Source of the DNA: Georgenia satyanarayanai
GTDB lineage: Bacteria; Actinomycetota; Actinomycetes; Actinomycetales; Actinomycetaceae
Direction of reading: 5' to 3'
Length of the DNA: 64,000 nucleotides
Assembly: GCF_900116375.1 (NCBI RefSeq)
Contig: NZ_UETB01000004.1
Location: 124,001-188,000 of the forward strand
Positions 37,391-45,542 of the stretch are shown here, piece after piece (position 1 is the first letter of the stretch; each line of letters opens with the position of its first letter). The notes beneath the pieces were generated by a model. That model was not told where the DNA came from. It saw only the letters and a list, made by a program, of their open reading frames with translations, and did no database searches. A program made the translations under genes and the position numbers.

Positions 37391-39976
37391 TCAGCGCTGG
37401 GCGGCGCGGTCGGCGTCCTGGGCGGCCAGCGCGCGGCGGACGGCGTCGCGGTCCTCGCTCACCAGGCGGCGCAGCGCTGCCGGCGCGTGGGGGTGCGCGG
37501 CGAGCCACTCGTCGGTGCGGGCCAGCACGTCCACCCCGTGCTCGTCGGTGAGGCCGGCGAGGGCGAAGGGGTAGAGCCCGATGACGATGTTCTGCGCCAT
37601 CTCGTTGGTCCGCTCGCGCCACACCCGCTCGAGGGAGTCGAAGTAGCGGTCGACGAAGGGCACGAGCAGCGAGCGGTCGTGGACGTCGGTGAAGCCGTCG
37701 ATGACGGCGTCCTGCAGCGCGTTGGGCAGCTCGTCGGACTCGACGACCGAGTCCCACACCCGCTCCTTCGACTCGGCGCTCGGGACGATGGCGCCCGCGC
37801 GTGCGGCCGCCTGGCGACCGGCGGCGGTGTCGTCGCGGCGAGACTCCGCAGCGATCTCCTCCTGCCCGGCGCGGCCCCCGGCGGCGAGGGCGGTGAGCAG
37901 CGCCCAGCGCAGGTCGGTGTCGACCTCCAGGCCCTCGAGCACGCGGCTGCCGTCGAGCAGACCGGCCACGACGTCGAGGTGGGTGTCGGTGGCGGCCTCG
38001 TCGGCAAAGGCGCGGACGAGCTGGAGCTGGGCGTCGGACCCCGCCTCGGCCTGCTCGGCGAGCTGCCACAGGCGGTCGACCACCCGCGGGGTGAGCTCTG
38101 CCCGGACCTCGGGGGCGGTGTAGGCGCGCAGGGTGAGGCTGAGCTGGCGCAGGAGCACGAGCAGCACGGTGGAGTCGCGCTCGGCCCCGACGTTGGCCAG
38201 GACCAGCTCGAGGTACTCGCGCGCCGGCAGCTCGCCGTCGCGCGTCATGTCCCAGGCCGCCGCCCAGACGAGCGAGCGGGGCAGGGACTCGGTGAAGTCC
38301 GCGAGGTGGGCGACGGCGGTGCGCAGCGACTGCTCGTCCAGACGCACCTTGGCGTAGGCGAGGTCCTCGTCGTTGACGAGGAGGAGGTCCGGGCGCGGGC
38401 GGCCGACGAGCTCGGGGATCTCGGTGCGTGCGCCGTCGACGTCCGTCTCCACGCGCAGCACCCGCTCCAGGCGCGTGCCGCCGTCGTGCTCGACGACGTC
38501 GTAGCCGCCCACGACGAGGCGGTGCGGGCGGAGCACGGGGTGCTCGTCCGGGGCCTCCTGGGTGACGGCGAAGGAGGTGATGACGCCGTCGTCGTCCGTC
38601 AGCTCGGGACGCAGGAGGGTGACGCCGGCCTGCTCCAGCCACACCTGCGACCACGCGGCGAGGTCGCGCCCGCTCGTGGCCTCGAGCTCGGTGAGGAGGT
38701 CACGCAGCTCGGTGTTGCCCCACTCGTGCGTGGCGAAGTAGCGGCGCACGCCGGCGAGGAAGGCGTCCTGGCCCACCCAGGCGACGAGCTGCTTGAGCAC
38801 CGAGGCGCCTTTGGCGTAGGTGATGCCGTCGAAGTTCACCTCGACGTCCTCGAGGTCGTTGATCTCCGCGACGATCGGGTGGGTCGAGGGGAGCTGGTCC
38901 TGGCGGTAGGCCCAGGACTTCTCCAGCGAGGAGAAGGTGGTCCACGCGTCGGTCCACGAGGTGGCCTCGGCGGTGGCGAGGGTGGACATGTACTCGGCGA
39001 AGGACTCGTTGAGCCACAGGTCGTTCCACCAGCGCATGGTGACGAGGTCGCCGAACCACATGTGGGCCAGCTCGTGGAGGATCGTCACGACCCGGCGCTC
39101 CACGGTGGCCTCGGGGACCTTGGAGCGGAAGACGTAGCTCTCGAGGAAGGTGACCGCTCCGGCGTTCTCCATGGCGCCGGCGTTGAACTCCGGCACGAAG
39201 AGCTGGTCGTACTTCTCGAAGGGGTAGGGCCGCCCGAAGGCCTCCTCGAAGAACGCGAACCCGGACCGCGTGATGTCCATGACGTTCTCGGCGTCGAGGT
39301 GCTCGGCGAGGGAGGCGCGGCAGAGGACGCCGAGGGGGATGGTGCGTCCGTCGCTGCTCGTCAGCTCGCCGGACACCCGGTGGTAGGGGCCGGCGACGAT
39401 CGCGGTGATGTAGCTCGAGATGCGCGGGGTCGGCGCGAAGTGCCAGACGGCGGCGGCGTTGTCACCGTCCACCGGCCGCGGCTCGGGCGTGGGGGAGTTG
39501 GACACGACGGTCCAGTGCCGCGGAGCCCGGACGGAGAAGCGGAAGGTGGCCTTGAGGTCGGGCTGCTCGAAGACGGCGAAGACCCGGCGGGAGTCGGCGA
39601 CCTCGAACTGGCTGTAGAGGTAGACCTCGCCGTCGACGGGGTCGACGAAGCGGTGCAGGCCCTCACCGGTGTTCATGTACCGGGCGTCGGCGACGACGAC
39701 GAGCTCGTTGCGCTCGGCCAGGCCGTCGACGGCGATGCGGGCGCCGTCCCAGGCCCGGGGGTCCACGGGGTGCCCGTTGAGACGGATGTCGTGGACGGCC
39801 TCGGCGAGGAGGTCGACGAAGGTGCTCGCGCCGGGCTCGGCGGTGAAGGTGATCGTCGTGCGGGAGGCGAAGACCTTGTCGCCACGGGTGAGGTCGAGGT
39901 CGACGTCGTAGGACTCGACGGCGACGAGCGCGGCGCGCTCGGCGGCCTCCTGGCGGGTGAGGTTCTCTCCGGGCAC
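37391..39976 (-). CDS. pepN: Aminopeptidase N (M1 family)
   Basis: An 861-residue zinc aminopeptidase. The exopeptidase motif GAMENAGAV and the zinc site HELAHMWFGDLVTMRWWNDL followed by NESFAEY (HExxH plus downstream Glu) are intact. A large helical C-terminal domain follows. It removes N-terminal residues from peptides in the cytoplasm. GTG at 39976 has AGGAG seven bases upstream. It is divergent from a membrane mycoredoxin and an Rv2466c-type gene; pepN next to Rv2466c is also seen in Mycobacterium tuberculosis (Rv2467-Rv2466c). Confidence 0.97.
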   Translation of the reverse strand: MPGENLTRQEAAERAALVAVESYDVDLDLTRGDKVFASRTTITFTAEPGASTFVDLLAEAVHDIRLNGHPVDPRAWDGARIAVDGLAERNELVVVADARYMNTGEGLHRFVDPVDGEVYLYSQFEVADSRRVFAVFEQPDLKATFRFSVRAPRHWTVVSNSPTPEPRPVDGDNAAAVWHFAPTPRISSYITAIVAGPYHRVSGELTSSDGRTIPLGVLCRASLAEHLDAENVMDITRSGFAFFEEAFGRPYPFEKYDQLFVPEFNAGAMENAGAVTFLESYVFRSKVPEATVERRVVTILHELAHMWFGDLVTMRWWNDLWLNESFAEYMSTLATAEATSWTDAWTTFSSLEKSWAYRQDQLPSTHPIVAEINDLEDVEVNFDGITYAKGASVLKQLVAWVGQDAFLAGVRRYFATHEWGNTELRDLLTELEATSGRDLAAWSQVWLEQAGVTLLRPELTDDDGVITSFAVTQEAPDEHPVLRPHRLVVGGYDVVEHDGGTRLERVLRVETDVDGARTEIPELVGRPRPDLLLVNDEDLAYAKVRLDEQSLRTAVAHLADFTESLPRSLVWAAAWDMTRDGELPAREYLELVLANVGAERDSTVLLVLLRQLSLTLRAYTAPEVRAELTPRVVDRLWQLAEQAEAGSDAQLQLVRAFADEAATDTHLDVVAGLLDGSRVLEGLEVDTDLRWALLTALAAGGRAGQEEIAAESRRDDTAAGRQAAARAGAIVPSAESKERVWDSVVESDELPNALQDAVIDGFTDVHDRSLLVPFVDRYFDSLERVWRERTNEMAQNIVIGLYPFALAGLTDEHGVDVLARTDEWLAAHPHAPAALRRLVSEDRDAVRRALAAQDADRAAQR

Positions 39977-40103
39977 GGTCTGCTCCTTGTCGCGTGGGTC
40001 GGCGGTCGGTCGGACCGGCCGCCCCGATCCTGCCACGCCGCTCGACGCGGGCACACGCCGAATTGTCTGACGCGTGCGGGTGCCGGGGTGCCATGCTGGC
40101 GGC

Positions 40104-40529
40104 ATGCGCTGGCTCTGGCTCCCCATGCTCGGCGGCACGGTGTACCTCGTCGTCGACGCCCTTCGGGCGGGCAGTGTGCAGGCGGCTGTCGGCTACGGCA
40201 TCGTCGGCCTGGCCATCACGTGGTGGCTCAGCCCGTGGCAGGGGGCGGGCCGGGCGCGGCACGCGGACGTCGTGGCCCGGCCCCTGGCCGAGCGGCCGGT
40301 CGTCATCTACTGGCGCCCCGGATGCACCTACTGCGCGCGGCTGCGGGCGCGGCTCGGGCGCGCGGGCCGCCGCGCCACCTGGGTCAACATCTGGCAGGAC
40401 GAGGACGCGGCGGCCTTCGTGCGGAGCGTCAACGGCGGGAACGAGACGGTCCCGACCGTCGTCGTCGACGGGGAGCCACTGACCAACCCCGATCCCGCCC
40501 GGGTGCTCGCCCGCCTGGCCGCGGCCTAG
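40104..40529 (+). CDS. Membrane-anchored mycoredoxin/glutaredoxin-like protein
   Basis: A 141-residue protein. Two hydrophobic segments (about 3-19 and 27-45) form an N-terminal membrane hairpin, followed by a glutaredoxin domain with the active site Cys74-Thr-Tyr-Cys77 (PGCTYCARL), the TVPTVVVDG cis-Pro loop and NPDPARVL near the end. In mycothiol organisms such proteins reduce protein-mycothiol mixed disulfides. ATG at 40104 gives the hairpin. It precedes the Rv2466c-like gene by about 50 bases on the same strand, suggesting a mycothiol redox pair. Confidence 0.88.
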   Translation: MRWLWLPMLGGTVYLVVDALRAGSVQAAVGYGIVGLAITWWLSPWQGAGRARHADVVARPLAERPVVIYWRPGCTYCARLRARLGRAGRRATWVNIWQDEDAAAFVRSVNGGNETVPTVVVDGEPLTNPDPARVLARLAAA

Positions 40530-40581
40530 TCTGGCCGGGGCGGCGCGCCCAGGCGCCGCAGAGCACTCGAGGAGGACGTAC

Positions 40582-41202
40582 ATGGCCGAGCACGCCACGA
40601 AGGATGTCGCCGACTTCTGGTTCGACCCGATCTGCCCGTGGGCGTGGATGACCTCCCGCTGGATGGGTGAGGTCGAGCAGGTCCGCCCCGTGACGGCGCG
40701 CTGGCACATCATGTCGCTGGCCGTGCTCAACGAGGGGCGTGACCTGCCGGAGGACTACCGGGCGATGATGGACAAGGCCTGGGGGCCGGCGCGTCTGGTC
40801 AACGCGGCTCGCGAGCTGCACGGGCAGGACGTCGTCAAGCCGCTCTACGACGCGCTCGGCACCCGCTTCCACCCGGGCGGCCGGGAGATCGACGACGTCT
40901 CGGTGTTCACCGAGGCGCTCGTCGAGGTCGGGCTGCCCGAGGAGCTCGTGCGCTACACGACCTCCGACGAGCTGGACGACTCCCTGCGTGCCTCCCACCG
41001 CGAGGGCATCACCAAGGTGGGCGAGGACGTCGGCACCCCGGTGGTGGCCTTCAACGACGTCGCCTTCTTCGGCCCGGTCATCACCCCCGCCCCCAAGGGC
41101 GAGGAGGCCGGCCGGCTGTGGGACGGCTGCGTCCTCGTGGCCGGGGTCCCGGGCTTCTTCGAGCTCAAGCGCACCCGTACCCAGGGCCCCGTCTTCGACT
41201 GA
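40582..41202 (+). CDS. DsbA-family protein, Rv2466c-like mycothiol-linked reductase (monothiol variant)
   Basis: A 206-residue thioredoxin-fold protein with an inserted helical domain. The N-terminus VADFWFDPICPWAWMTSRWM and C-terminus PGFFELKRTRT match the mycothiol-dependent nitroreductase Rv2466c. The active site is Cys18-Pro-Trp-Ala21, whereas Rv2466c has CPWC; the resolving cysteine is replaced by alanine. VGTPVVAFNDVAFFGPV is the cis-Pro region. A monothiol protein would depend directly on mycothiol for resolution. ATG 40582 has GAGGAGG upstream. A perfect palindrome follows the gene. Confidence 0.92.
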   Translation: MAEHATKDVADFWFDPICPWAWMTSRWMGEVEQVRPVTARWHIMSLAVLNEGRDLPEDYRAMMDKAWGPARLVNAARELHGQDVVKPLYDALGTRFHPGGREIDDVSVFTEALVEVGLPEELVRYTTSDELDDSLRASHREGITKVGEDVGTPVVAFNDVAFFGPVITPAPKGEEAGRLWDGCVLVAGVPGFFELKRTRTQGPVFD

Positions 41203-41234
41203 GGGCAGAAGCCCGAAGTGCTCGACCGTACGGC

Positions 41235-41281
41235 CTAGGTGTGGAGTTGTGGACCTCTGACGTCCACAACTCCACACCTAG
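41235..41281. repeat. Perfect 20-bp palindrome
   Basis: Left arm 41235-41254 (CTAGGTGTGGAGTTGTGGAC) and right arm 41262-41281 are exact complements around a CTCTGAC loop. It fills the convergent gap before xylB and contains GAGTTGT, a partial match to the main palindrome family. Confidence 0.93.
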
Positions 41282-41316
41282 CTGGCTGGGCTGGTGAGGG
41301 TGGCCGGCGGGGCGGG

Positions 41317-42765
41317 TCAGGCCGTGAAGCGCTCGACGGCGCGGGCGGACTCGGCGCGGTAGGCCTCGAGGACCTGCGGCGTCGGCTCGGCGGACAGGAC
41401 GCGGGTGCCCTCCCGCTCCCACACCGGCGGCTGCTCGGCGCCGGACAGCACCCAGGCGGCCTGGCGGGCCGCGCCGTCGGCGACGTACTCGCCCGGCTCG
41501 GGAAGCTCGACGTCCTGGCCCAGCACGGCCGGCGCGACCTGCTGGACGGCCGCCGAGCGTGCTGCGCCGCCGATGAGGCTGATGCGCCGCACCTCCACGC
41601 CCTGGGCCTGGACGGCGGCCATGCCCTCGGCGAGGTGGCACATCATGCCCTCGACGGCGGCGCGGGCGAGGTTCTCGCGCGTCATCGACGCGCGCGTCAT
41701 CCCGTGCAGGGACCCGGTGGCGGTGGGCAGGTTGGGGGTGCGCTCGCCGTCGAGGTAGGGCACGTGTACGAGGCCACCGGCGCCCGGCTCCGCGGCGAGC
41801 GCGAGCTCGCTGAGCCCGGCGTGGTCGACGCCGAGCAGCCGGGCCGTCGCGTCCAGCACGCGGGAGGCGTTGAGCGTCGTCGCCATCGGCAGGAAGTGCC
41901 CGGTCGCGTCGGCGAAGCCGGTCACCAGGCCGCTCGCGTCGCGGACCGGGTCGGCGGCGACGGCGGAGACGACGCCGGAGGTGCCCAGCGAGATCGTCAC
42001 GTCCCCGGGCGCGAGTCCGACGCCGAGCGCCGCGGCCGCGTTGTCCCCGGCGCCGGGGCCGAGCAGCGCTCCCGTGCCGTCCACCTGGCCGGCGGTCGCG
42101 GAGGGACCGAGCACGCGCGGCAGGACGAGGTCGGTCTCCCGGCCGAGCGCGAGGTCGAGCAGGTCGCGCCGGTAGGTGTTGCCGGCCGGGTCGAAGTACC
42201 CGGTGCCGGAGGCGTCGGAGCGGTCGGTGGCGAGGTCCTCCAGCGCCCCGGTGCCGAGGAGGCGCCAGGTGAGCCAGTCGTGCGGGAGGGCGACGGCGGC
42301 CACGCGGGCCGCGTTCTCCGGCTCGTGCTGGGCGAGCCACCGCAGCTTCGTCACCGTGAGCGAGGCGACGGGCACCGAGCCGATGGCCTGCACCCAGGCG
42401 CGGCGCCCGGCCTCGACGTCGCCGTCCCCGAGCTCGCGCACGAGGTCGGCGGCCGCCTCCGCGGACCGGGTGTCGTTCCACAGCAGGGCCAGGCGGATGA
42501 CCGCGCCGTCCGCGTCGAGGACGACCATCCCGTGCTGCTGACCACCGACCGAGACGGCCGCGACGTCGTCGAGACCACCGGCCTGAGCGAGCGCTTCCTG
42601 CAGCGCGTCCCACCACGCCTCGGGGTCCACTTCGGTACCGTCAGGGTGCGACGCCTGGCCGGAGCGGACCAGGCGTCCGGTGTCCGCCTCCCGGACGACG
42701 ACCTTGCAGGACTGTGTCGAGCTGTCGACTCCGGCAACGAGCCGGCCGGCGAGCGGGGATGTCAT
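41317..42765 (-). CDS. xylB: Xylulokinase
   Basis: A 482-residue FGGY-family kinase: [15 protein letters not shown] (phosphate 1), [35 protein letters not shown] (catalytic Asp) and [23 protein letters not shown] (adenosine motif). It phosphorylates D-xylulose to xylulose-5-phosphate. It is divergent from xylR with 71 bases between starts and near xylA, making a compact xylose regulon. ATG 42765 has GAGGTGG upstream. Confidence 0.97.
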   Translation of the reverse strand: MTSPLAGRLVAGVDSSTQSCKVVVREADTGRLVRSGQASHPDGTEVDPEAWWDALQEALAQAGGLDDVAAVSVGGQQHGMVVLDADGAVIRLALLWNDTRSAEAAADLVRELGDGDVEAGRRAWVQAIGSVPVASLTVTKLRWLAQHEPENAARVAAVALPHDWLTWRLLGTGALEDLATDRSDASGTGYFDPAGNTYRRDLLDLALGRETDLVLPRVLGPSATAGQVDGTGALLGPGAGDNAAAALGVGLAPGDVTISLGTSGVVSAVAADPVRDASGLVTGFADATGHFLPMATTLNASRVLDATARLLGVDHAGLSELALAAEPGAGGLVHVPYLDGERTPNLPTATGSLHGMTRASMTRENLARAAVEGMMCHLAEGMAAVQAQGVEVRRISLIGGAARSAAVQQVAPAVLGQDVELPEPGEYVADGAARQAAWVLSGAEQPPVWEREGTRVLSAEPTPQVLEAYRAESARAVERFTA

Positions 42766-42791
42766 GGCGCCACCTCTTCGGGACGAGATTG

Positions 42792-42833
42792 TTAGAGCAT
42801 GGAACTAAACCAGGCGGGGATCGGTATGGTCAA
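42792..42833. promoter_or_regulatory. xylB promoter and putative XylR operator
   Basis: On the minus strand TTGACC (42833-42828) and TTTAGT (42809-42804) are spaced 18 bases and form a candidate xylB promoter. The -10 overlaps TTAGAGCATGGAACTAA (42792-42808), an AT-rich TTAG...ACTAA dyad. A similar sequence lies over the xylA -10. XylR bound here could block xylB and its own transcription; inferred from position and similarity. Confidence 0.6.
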
Positions 42834-42836
42834 GGC

Positions 42837-44075
42837 ATGACGGTCACTGACGACGCGCAGAGCGTCACTCCGGGCTTGCTCACCCCTGGCGTGGGGCAGG
42901 CGTCGCTGCGCGACCAGAACCTCTCCGTGGTCACCATGCTGGCCTATGCCGCGCCGGAGCCGGTCTCCCGCGCCGCGATCGCCGCAGGTAGTGGCCTCAC
43001 GCGCTCGACGGTGTCCCGGCTCGTCGACGAGCTCCTCGCCGGTGGGCTGCTCGAGGAGCTGCCGCCGCAGATCGCCGGGCGGGGCCGGCCCGCCACGCCG
43101 CTGGTCCCGGCACGCGGCACGATCGCCGGGCTGGGCCTGGAGGTCTCCCCGAGCTACCTCGGTGCCCGGCTGGTCGACCTCAGCGGTGCGGTCCTCGCCG
43201 AGCGCGTGGTGCCCGCCCACCTGGAGGCGAGCGACCCCGACGCCGTGCTCGGCCGCCTCGTGCACCTGGCGCGGGACATCCTCGCCTCCAGCGACGGGCG
43301 CTGGCGCGTGCTGGCGGGCGCGCGCCTCGCGGTCCCCGGCCTCGTCGACTCCGAGGGCCGGGTGCTGCGCACGCCCAACCTCGGCTGGCCGGAGGTCCTG
43401 CCCGCCGAGCGCCTTCGCCTGCCCGCCGTCCCCGGCGGGACGGAGCTGGCGCCGGTCGGTGTCGGCAACGAGGCGGACCTCGCCGCCCTCGCCCACGCGC
43501 TGGACGCCCCGGGCCGGCCCGCGGGCAGCGGGACCTTCTTCTACGTCTCCGCCGACATCGGCGTCGGCGGCACGTCCGTCGTCGACGGCGTGCCCGTGCG
43601 TGGGCGGCACGGGTGGGCCGGGGAGGTGGGCCACACGCTCGTCGACCCGGCCGGGCCGCCCTGCACGTGCGGCGCCGTCGGCTGCCTCGAGCAGTACGCC
43701 GGGCGAGACGCCCTCCTCGCCGGCGCCGGCCTCGGTCCGGACGCCTCGGCCGAGGAGCTGGCCGCGGCCGCGGCCGAGCCCGGTCCGGCGCGCGACGCCG
43801 TCGACCGCGCGGGGCGGGCGCTGGGCGCCGCCCTCGCCAACGTCGTCAACCTGCTCGACGTCGACGACCTCGTCCTCGGCGGGCAGTTCATCCCGCTGCT
43901 GCCGGCCCTGCGCCCGGCCCTGGAGGACGAGCTCGGCCGCCGCGTCCTCGCGGCCCCGTGGCTCGACGTGACGATCCGACCGGGCCTGTCCGGTGAGCCG
44001 GCACTGACCGGGGCGGCGCTCGCCGTCCTGGGCGACGTGGTCGCCGCGCCGTACGACTGGCTGCCCGGTGCTTGA
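42837..44075 (+). CDS. xylR: ROK family xylose repressor
   Basis: A 412-residue ROK repressor. The N-terminal winged helix (about 40-80) has VSRAAIAAGSGLTRSTVSRLVDELL; the ROK domain has the zinc site GHTLVDPAGPPCTCGAVGCLEQYAG and the sugar-binding VGVGNEADLAALAHA. It is expected to release DNA on binding xylose. ATG 42837 gives MTVTDDAQSVTPG, with a modest AAGG just upstream. It is flanked by xylB (divergent) and xylA (downstream), with operator-like dyads at both promoters. A TTGACA -35 for xylA overlaps its stop codon. Confidence 0.93.
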   Translation: MTVTDDAQSVTPGLLTPGVGQASLRDQNLSVVTMLAYAAPEPVSRAAIAAGSGLTRSTVSRLVDELLAGGLLEELPPQIAGRGRPATPLVPARGTIAGLGLEVSPSYLGARLVDLSGAVLAERVVPAHLEASDPDAVLGRLVHLARDILASSDGRWRVLAGARLAVPGLVDSEGRVLRTPNLGWPEVLPAERLRLPAVPGGTELAPVGVGNEADLAALAHALDAPGRPAGSGTFFYVSADIGVGGTSVVDGVPVRGRHGWAGEVGHTLVDPAGPPCTCGAVGCLEQYAGRDALLAGAGLGPDASAEELAAAAAEPGPARDAVDRAGRALGAALANVVNLLDVDDLVLGGQFIPLLPALRPALEDELGRRVLAAPWLDVTIRPGLSGEPALTGAALAVLGDVVAAPYDWLPGA

Positions 44076-44111
44076 CACCCCCTGCCCCTCACGTAGTTAA
44101 ATTGCGCTAAG
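44072..44111 (+). promoter_or_regulatory. xylA promoter with overlapping XylR operator
   Basis: TTGACA (44072-44077), whose TGA is also the xylR stop, and TAGTTA (44094-44099) are 16 bases apart. The -10 runs into TAGTTAAATTGCGCTAAG (44094-44111), whose complement resembles the dyad at xylB (TTAG...AACTA). It is an A/T-rich island in GC-rich DNA. Repressor binding would occlude the polymerase. Confidence 0.7.
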
Positions 44112-44142
44112 AAACAAAACCCACTCGACGAGGAGTCACTCC

Positions 44143-45324
44143 ATGGTTCGCAAGCCCACCCCCGACGACCGCTTCTCCTTCGGCCTCTGGACCGTCGCCT
44201 GGTCCGCCCAGGACCAGTTCGGCGCCGCCAGCCGCCCGGTGCTCGACCCCTGGGAGTACGCCACCAAGCTCGCCGAGCTCGGCGCCTGGGGCATCACCTT
44301 CCACGACGACGACGTCGTCCCGTTCGGCGCCGACGACGCCGAGCGTGAGCGCATCCTCTCCCGCTTCAAGCAGGCGACCGACGACGCCGGTCTGACCATC
44401 GAGATGGTCACGACCAACACCTTCAGCCACCCGATCTTCAAGGACGGCGGCTTCACGGCCAACGACCGCTCCGTGCGCCGCTTCGGCCTGCGCAAGGTGC
44501 TGCGCAACGTCGACCTCGCCGCCGAGCTCGGCGCCACGACCTTCGTCATGTGGGGCGGGCGCGAGGGCAGCGAGTACGACGGCGTCAAGGACGTCAACGC
44601 CGCGCTCGACCGCTACCGCGAGGGCATCGACACCGTCGCCGGCTACATCAAGGACAAGGGCTACGACCTGCGCATCGCGCTCGAGCCCAAGCCGAACGAG
44701 CCCCGCGGCGACATCCTCCTGCCGACCGTCGGCCACGCGCTCGGCTTCATCGCCGAGCTCGAGCACGGCGACATCGTCGGCCTCAACCCCGAGACCGGGC
44801 ACGAGCAGATGGCCGGCCTCAACTACACCCACGCCCTGGCCCAGGCGCTGTGGTCGGGCAAGCTCTTCCACATCGACCTCAACGGTCAGCGGTCCATCAA
44901 GTACGACCAGGACCTCGTCTTCGGCCACGGCGACCTGCTCTCGGCGTTCTTCACCGTCGACCTCCTCGAGAACGGCTTCCCGGGCGGCGGCCCCCGCTAC
45001 GAGGGCCCGCGCCACTTCGACTACAAGCCCTCGCGCACCGAGCACATGCAGGGCGTGTGGGACTCGGCCGAGGCAAACATGTCGATGTACCTCATGCTCG
45101 CCGAGAAGGCCAAGGCCTACCGCGCCGACCCGCGCGTGCAGGCTGCCTTCGAGGAGTCCGGCGTGCTCGAGCTGTCCCAGCCCACGCTCGCCGAGGGTGA
45201 GTCGCTCGAGGGCTTCCTCGCCGACCGCAGCACCTTCGAGGACTTCGACGTCGACGCCGCGGCCGCGCGCGAGTACCGCTTCGTGCGCCTCAACCAGCTC
45301 GCCATGGAGCACCTCATCGGCTGA
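44143..45324 (+). CDS. xylA: Xylose isomerase
   Basis: A 393-residue type I xylose isomerase of the actinobacterial group. Motifs: [35 protein letters not shown] with the catalytic His, [11 protein letters not shown], and metal-binding [11 protein letters not shown] and [10 protein letters not shown]. It converts D-xylose to D-xylulose in the cytoplasm. ATG 44143 follows GAGGAG. Own promoter with putative XylR operator upstream. Two palindromes fill the convergent gap that follows. Confidence 0.98.
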   Translation: MVRKPTPDDRFSFGLWTVAWSAQDQFGAASRPVLDPWEYATKLAELGAWGITFHDDDVVPFGADDAERERILSRFKQATDDAGLTIEMVTTNTFSHPIFKDGGFTANDRSVRRFGLRKVLRNVDLAAELGATTFVMWGGREGSEYDGVKDVNAALDRYREGIDTVAGYIKDKGYDLRIALEPKPNEPRGDILLPTVGHALGFIAELEHGDIVGLNPETGHEQMAGLNYTHALAQALWSGKLFHIDLNGQRSIKYDQDLVFGHGDLLSAFFTVDLLENGFPGGGPRYEGPRHFDYKPSRTEHMQGVWDSAEANMSMYLMLAEKAKAYRADPRVQAAFEESGVLELSQPTLAEGESLEGFLADRSTFEDFDVDAAAAREYRFVRLNQLAMEHLIG

Positions 45325-45351
45325 CCGCCGCCCCCACCGCACCCCACCCTC

Positions 45352-45392
45352 GCCGAGCGCTGAGTTGTTCCAGGAACAACTCAGCGCTCGGC
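45352..45392. repeat. 41-bp palindrome, GAGTTGTT family
   Basis: Arms 45352-45371 (GCCGAGCGCTGAGTTGTTCC) and 45373-45392 are exact complements with a single central A. It is 28 bases after xylA, in the convergent gap with pgm. Confidence 0.95.
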
Positions 45393-45457
45393 ACTGAGGG
45401 ACGGGGAGGCGGAGGGGGAGAGCGAGGCCGCGCACAGGCCAGGCGCCGCCACACACA

Positions 45458-45505
45458 TCCGCCGACAGCTGAGTTGTTACGCGTAACAACTCAGCTGTCG
45501 GCGGA
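45458..45505. repeat. 48-bp perfect palindrome, GAGTTGTT family
   Basis: The sequence is a perfect 48-base palindrome with no loop (axis between 45481 and 45482): each arm is 24 bases and contains GCCGACAGCTGAGTTGTTAC. Outer CA/TG repeats extend the pairing with a bulge. It is 66 bases after the other palindrome in the same convergent gap; the DNA between them holds nothing else I can identify. Confidence 0.95.
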
Positions 45506-45542
45506 CTTGTGTGTGCGGGTGTGGGCGTTCGGGCGCTGGGGG

